This document shows, one piece after another, positions 61,751-64,000 of a stretch of 64,000 bases of DNA. The notes below the pieces were generated by a model. That model was not told the DNA's origin and did no database searches. It saw only the letters and a program-made list of their open reading frames with translations. The stretch lies in NCBI RefSeq assembly GCF_000203795.2, contig NW_006281099.1, positions 1,290,690 to 1,354,689 on the forward strand. Reading direction: 5' to 3'. Position numbers and translations under genes: made by a program. The number at the start of each line of letters is the position of its first letter. Within the stretch, counting starts at the first letter, position 1. Source of the DNA: Batrachochytrium dendrobatidis JAM81. Lineage: Eukaryota > Chytridiomycota > Chytridiomycetes > Rhizophydiales.

Positions 61751-61993
61751 ATGACAATGTCGGACGCTCAACCAACATCATCCAGGATGCAGCTGGGCCA
61801 GACTCGCGAGACAATGGACCTTTTGTACGAAATATCCATGCTTCTCAACACTGGGCTGGATAGAGAAACCCTTGCTCACTGTGTAGCACTATGTGAAGGT
61901 GGTGTGAATCCAGATGCTCTTGCAGCGGTTATCAAAGAACTCAAGCGGGAAAGCAGAATCTTGCGGAGTGAGCAGACTCAACAACAGCAATAA
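61751..61993 (+). CDS. MZT1: Mitotic-spindle organizing protein 1 (MOZART1)
   Basis: An intronless 80-residue protein. The core RETMDLLYEISMLLNTGLDR followed by LCEGGVNPDALAAVIKELKRE is diagnostic of MZT1, a small helical subunit that binds the N-termini of gamma-tubulin complex proteins and activates microtubule nucleation at spindle poles or basal bodies. The N-terminal 20 residues are variable and the C-terminus is Gln-rich. A second in-frame ATG lies two codons downstream. The length is normal for the family. Confidence 0.93.
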   Translation: MTMSDAQPTSSRMQLGQTRETMDLLYEISMLLNTGLDRETLAHCVALCEGGVNPDALAAVIKELKRESRILRSEQTQQQQ

Positions 61994-62339
61994 TCCCAAC
62001 TTGTACACTGTCGTTTTAGCAGCAGTTGTCACATGCTAGACGTTGATCATGAATTTCTGAGCACATATCGAAACAATTGTCATCAGACAATTTGAATAAT
62101 GAAGTTTAAGCATAGATTTGCTGTCAATGCACAGATCTATGAATTGAAACTTAAAACTTGTTGAATCTAGCGAGTAATGTGTTGGTTGATTATAAAAACA
62201 CTATGTTTTGCAAAAGAATGCTCTGATAGATTGGACAATGAGTGTAGATGAATGCATGTGTTGTTCAGTCCGATCCGATTGAATTCATAAATCAATCGAC
62301 GAGTCTTTACCAACTCTTGCCATCCAACAATAAACTGAA
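61994..62339. promoter_or_regulatory. Spacer upstream of NAA20
   Basis: 346 bases between MZT1 and NAA20, holding one gene's 3' end and the other's promoter. No motif was identified. Confidence 0.3.
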
Positions 62340-63475
62340 ATGACAGCCATTCGACGTTTTGTAGCAGACGACCTATTCAAATTCAACAACATGTGAGTGC
62401 CAGTAACAGAATAACAACCCATAGAATCTACTGAATTCAAATCAATTCCTATGTTCATTCAACGACTCTTGATGGATGAATGCTTGATCAAACAGTCTGA
62501 TTATAAACGGTTTCAGATGCTAACCTATTCAATTATAAAGCAATTTGGACCCTCTTACAGAAACAGTATGTCGATCTTGCTGATTTGAGCTTACATTGAA
62601 ATCCTTGATCTGACTGCTCTATTAAACCTGAAATGCTCGACTTGCATTCTATATCATCTAGTATAACCTGTCATTTTATCTTGGATATCTTGCTCAATGG
62701 CCTGATTTGTGTATGACAGCGGAAAATGCCAACGGCACACTCATGTCCTACAGTATGTACCATCGATTATACATGTGTTTATAAATTCATGGAAACCAAG
62801 CTATTTCAAGTCGATTGAATTGACCCACCTTTATCCTTGTCAACAAGTTATTGGAAAGGCGGAAGGACACGATGAGCTATGGCATGGACATGTTACAGCA
62901 CTCACAGTTGCTCCTGAATTTAGACGGTTGGGTTTGGCACGAACACTCATGAACTTTTTAGAGCGAGTATCTGAAAAAGTGTAAGTCGATCTAATGCCAA
63001 GATGCTAGTGGTTCATGGTTTAATTCAATGCCAGCACATCTTGGTTGATGTATGGATATATCTTGGTCAACATATTGATGCCTGCTGCGTCTATTCGTAT
63101 TTTTATTTTATAATAATTAGCTACAATACCTACTTTGTGGACCTGTTTGTGCGGTCTTCAAATAGTCTTGCTATCGGCATGTATGAAAACTTTGGATATA
63201 CAACATATCGACGTGTACTGGACTATTATACGGGACACGATCCAGAAGATGCTTTAGGCAAGTTGAATGCTCGACTCTTACTCTATACCTTTGTTTGCAT
63301 ACACTGTTATAAATGTATTTATTATTTTGAATTTGCCCTTTAATGGGTACCTCGAAAGGCAATGCTAACAAATTAAATATAAATAGATATGCGCAAAGCA
63401 CTGCCACGAGACGTATTCAAAAAAAGTATTGTACCACTCAAGCACCCGATTACGGTAGACGAGTTAGAATGGTGA
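62340..63475 (+). CDS. NAT3: NatB catalytic subunit, N-alpha-acetyltransferase 20
   Basis: It acetylates nascent proteins starting Met-Asp, Met-Glu or Met-Asn on the ribosome. Six exons: 62340..62392, 62541..62565, 62662..62752, 62848..62980, 63121..63257, 63387..63475 (175 residues; relatives have about 178-195). The GNAT fold is complete: RRFVADDLFKFNNINLDPLTETY, the IIGKAEG strand, the acetyl-CoA loop RRLGLA in HVTALTVAPEFRRLGLA, then YFVDLFVRSSN and GYTTYRRVLDYYTG. The C-terminal MRKALPRD is conserved. The last intron (63258..63386) begins GCAAGT, and only that donor joins EDAL to DMRKALPRD in frame. Confidence 0.94.
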
Positions 63476-63655
63476 AAAGTATAACCAGGATCTAATTTCC
63501 TGCATGATTTGATTCATAAGCTACCATCAAAGATAATACGGCATGTTGGTTGTTTTGAATTGATTCACTTGCTCTGTATAACCATGAGCAATTCATTTAT
63601 GGTTGGGATTAGCTGGATAGTATTGGAATAAATTGCACGGTTTCAAGAGAAATAG

Positions 63656-64000
63656 CTACTTGCCTGAAATCAAATCCAATTTTGCATCTGGATATGTAAT
63701 GACCAGAAATATACGAGTACCATAGTGGGTGGTAGCAACAATCCATGTATCCTTGGATACTTTCATCTGAATTTCGTTCAATCCCATTTTTGAACTATTA
63801 CAAAATACACTTGGTTAGCTCAAGTTGAATTTATCAGCCAGGCTAGCGTCGATCTTGTATTTAAATTTGAATTAAACTGGACTCTACCTCGCCAAATCCT
63901 CATTCAATTGACCAATGGCAACGGCAAGATTCGATGTAATTGATAGTAATTTGGTAGTGTTAATAGACAGCTTGACTGCCAGCGTCAATGAATTGAATGT
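63656..64000 (-). CDS. Unrecognised protein, partial (5' part beyond window)
   Basis: Two exons are visible, 64000..63888 and 63794..63656, joined by a GT-AG intron (63887..63795) with matching phase. The first exon encodes a helical, Thr/Ser/Leu-rich segment (LAVKLSINTTKLLSITSNLA). The second encodes QMKVSKDTWIVATTHYGTR followed by a strand-rich tail (IFLVITYPDAKLDL) and a stop. I cannot name the family. The sequence just before the stop, CAGGCAAGTAG, also fits a GC-type donor, so the stop may be intronic and the gene may continue to lower coordinates. Confidence 0.5.

Noticed and set aside
1..64000. CRISPR arrays, rRNA, tRNA genes, bacterial operons
   Set aside because: No direct-repeat array, no rRNA-like sequence and no convincing tRNA was noticed when reading both strands; tRNA detection by eye is not reliable.

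Overview
This window is nuclear DNA from a zoosporic (chytrid-like) fungus. The evidence is intron-dense genes with short GT-AG (and several GC-AG) introns, fungal genes (MGM101, an APSES/KilA-N regulator, a SET3-type PHD-SET protein, CEM1-type ketoacyl synthase, BMT6, GYP1), and genes of flagellated and crawling cells that most Dikarya have lost (a CFAP43-type flagellar protein and a full-length CYFIP/Sra1 subunit of the WAVE complex). The species cannot be told from the sequence. The moderately AT-rich composition would fit Rhizophydiales-type chytrids, but that is only a guess.

Layout, left to right. 1-428 (-): 5' end of an unnamed gene, possibly an axonemal dynein intermediate chain. 660-1924 (-): thioredoxin reductase with a presequence-like extension. 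2531-3612 (+): MGM101. 5615-6980 (+): an unrecognised multipass membrane protein. 7267-9805 (+): poly(A)-binding protein. 10221-11823 (-): mitochondrial-type ketoacyl-ACP synthase. 12069-14904 (+): a PLP-fold protein that appears to lack the catalytic lysine. 15261-19023 (-): sn-1 diacylglycerol lipase. 19566-25211 (-): a PHD+SET protein with an RS/RD-rich tail, divergent from the APSES regulator at 25444-26850 (+). 27501-33510 (+): 25-exon CYFIP. 33669-36949 (-): long-form tRNase Z. 37254-38808 (-): orphan gene. 39848-43383 (+): KIN1/MARK-like kinase. 43773 to about 45918 (-): WD40/DUF2415-type gene. 46405-47457 (-): BMT6-like rRNA methyltransferase. 48003-55004 (+): CFAP43. 55191-57308 (-): a phage-type Dam adenine methyltransferase domain joined to an N-terminal part resembling phage or ParB-associated helix-turn-helix proteins. 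58866-61585 (+): GYP1/TBC1D22 RabGAP. 61751-61993 (+): MOZART1. 62340-63475 (+): NatB catalytic subunit NAA20/NAT3. 63656-64000 (-): an unrecognised partial gene.

Between genes lies a family of short non-autonomous elements that share a terminal inverted repeat (core GCCGTATTCACGTAAAATG). Three fairly complete copies and several degenerate ends were found, one inside an intron and one abutting the start codon of CFAP43. No transposase was found.

The most unusual items are the intron-containing Dam-like gene, whose DPPY-type motif reads SPPS; the high share of GC-AG introns (6 of about 109 reconstructed); and the element family. Exon maps were built by hand from splice signals, reading-frame continuity and recalled family sequences, without alignment tools.
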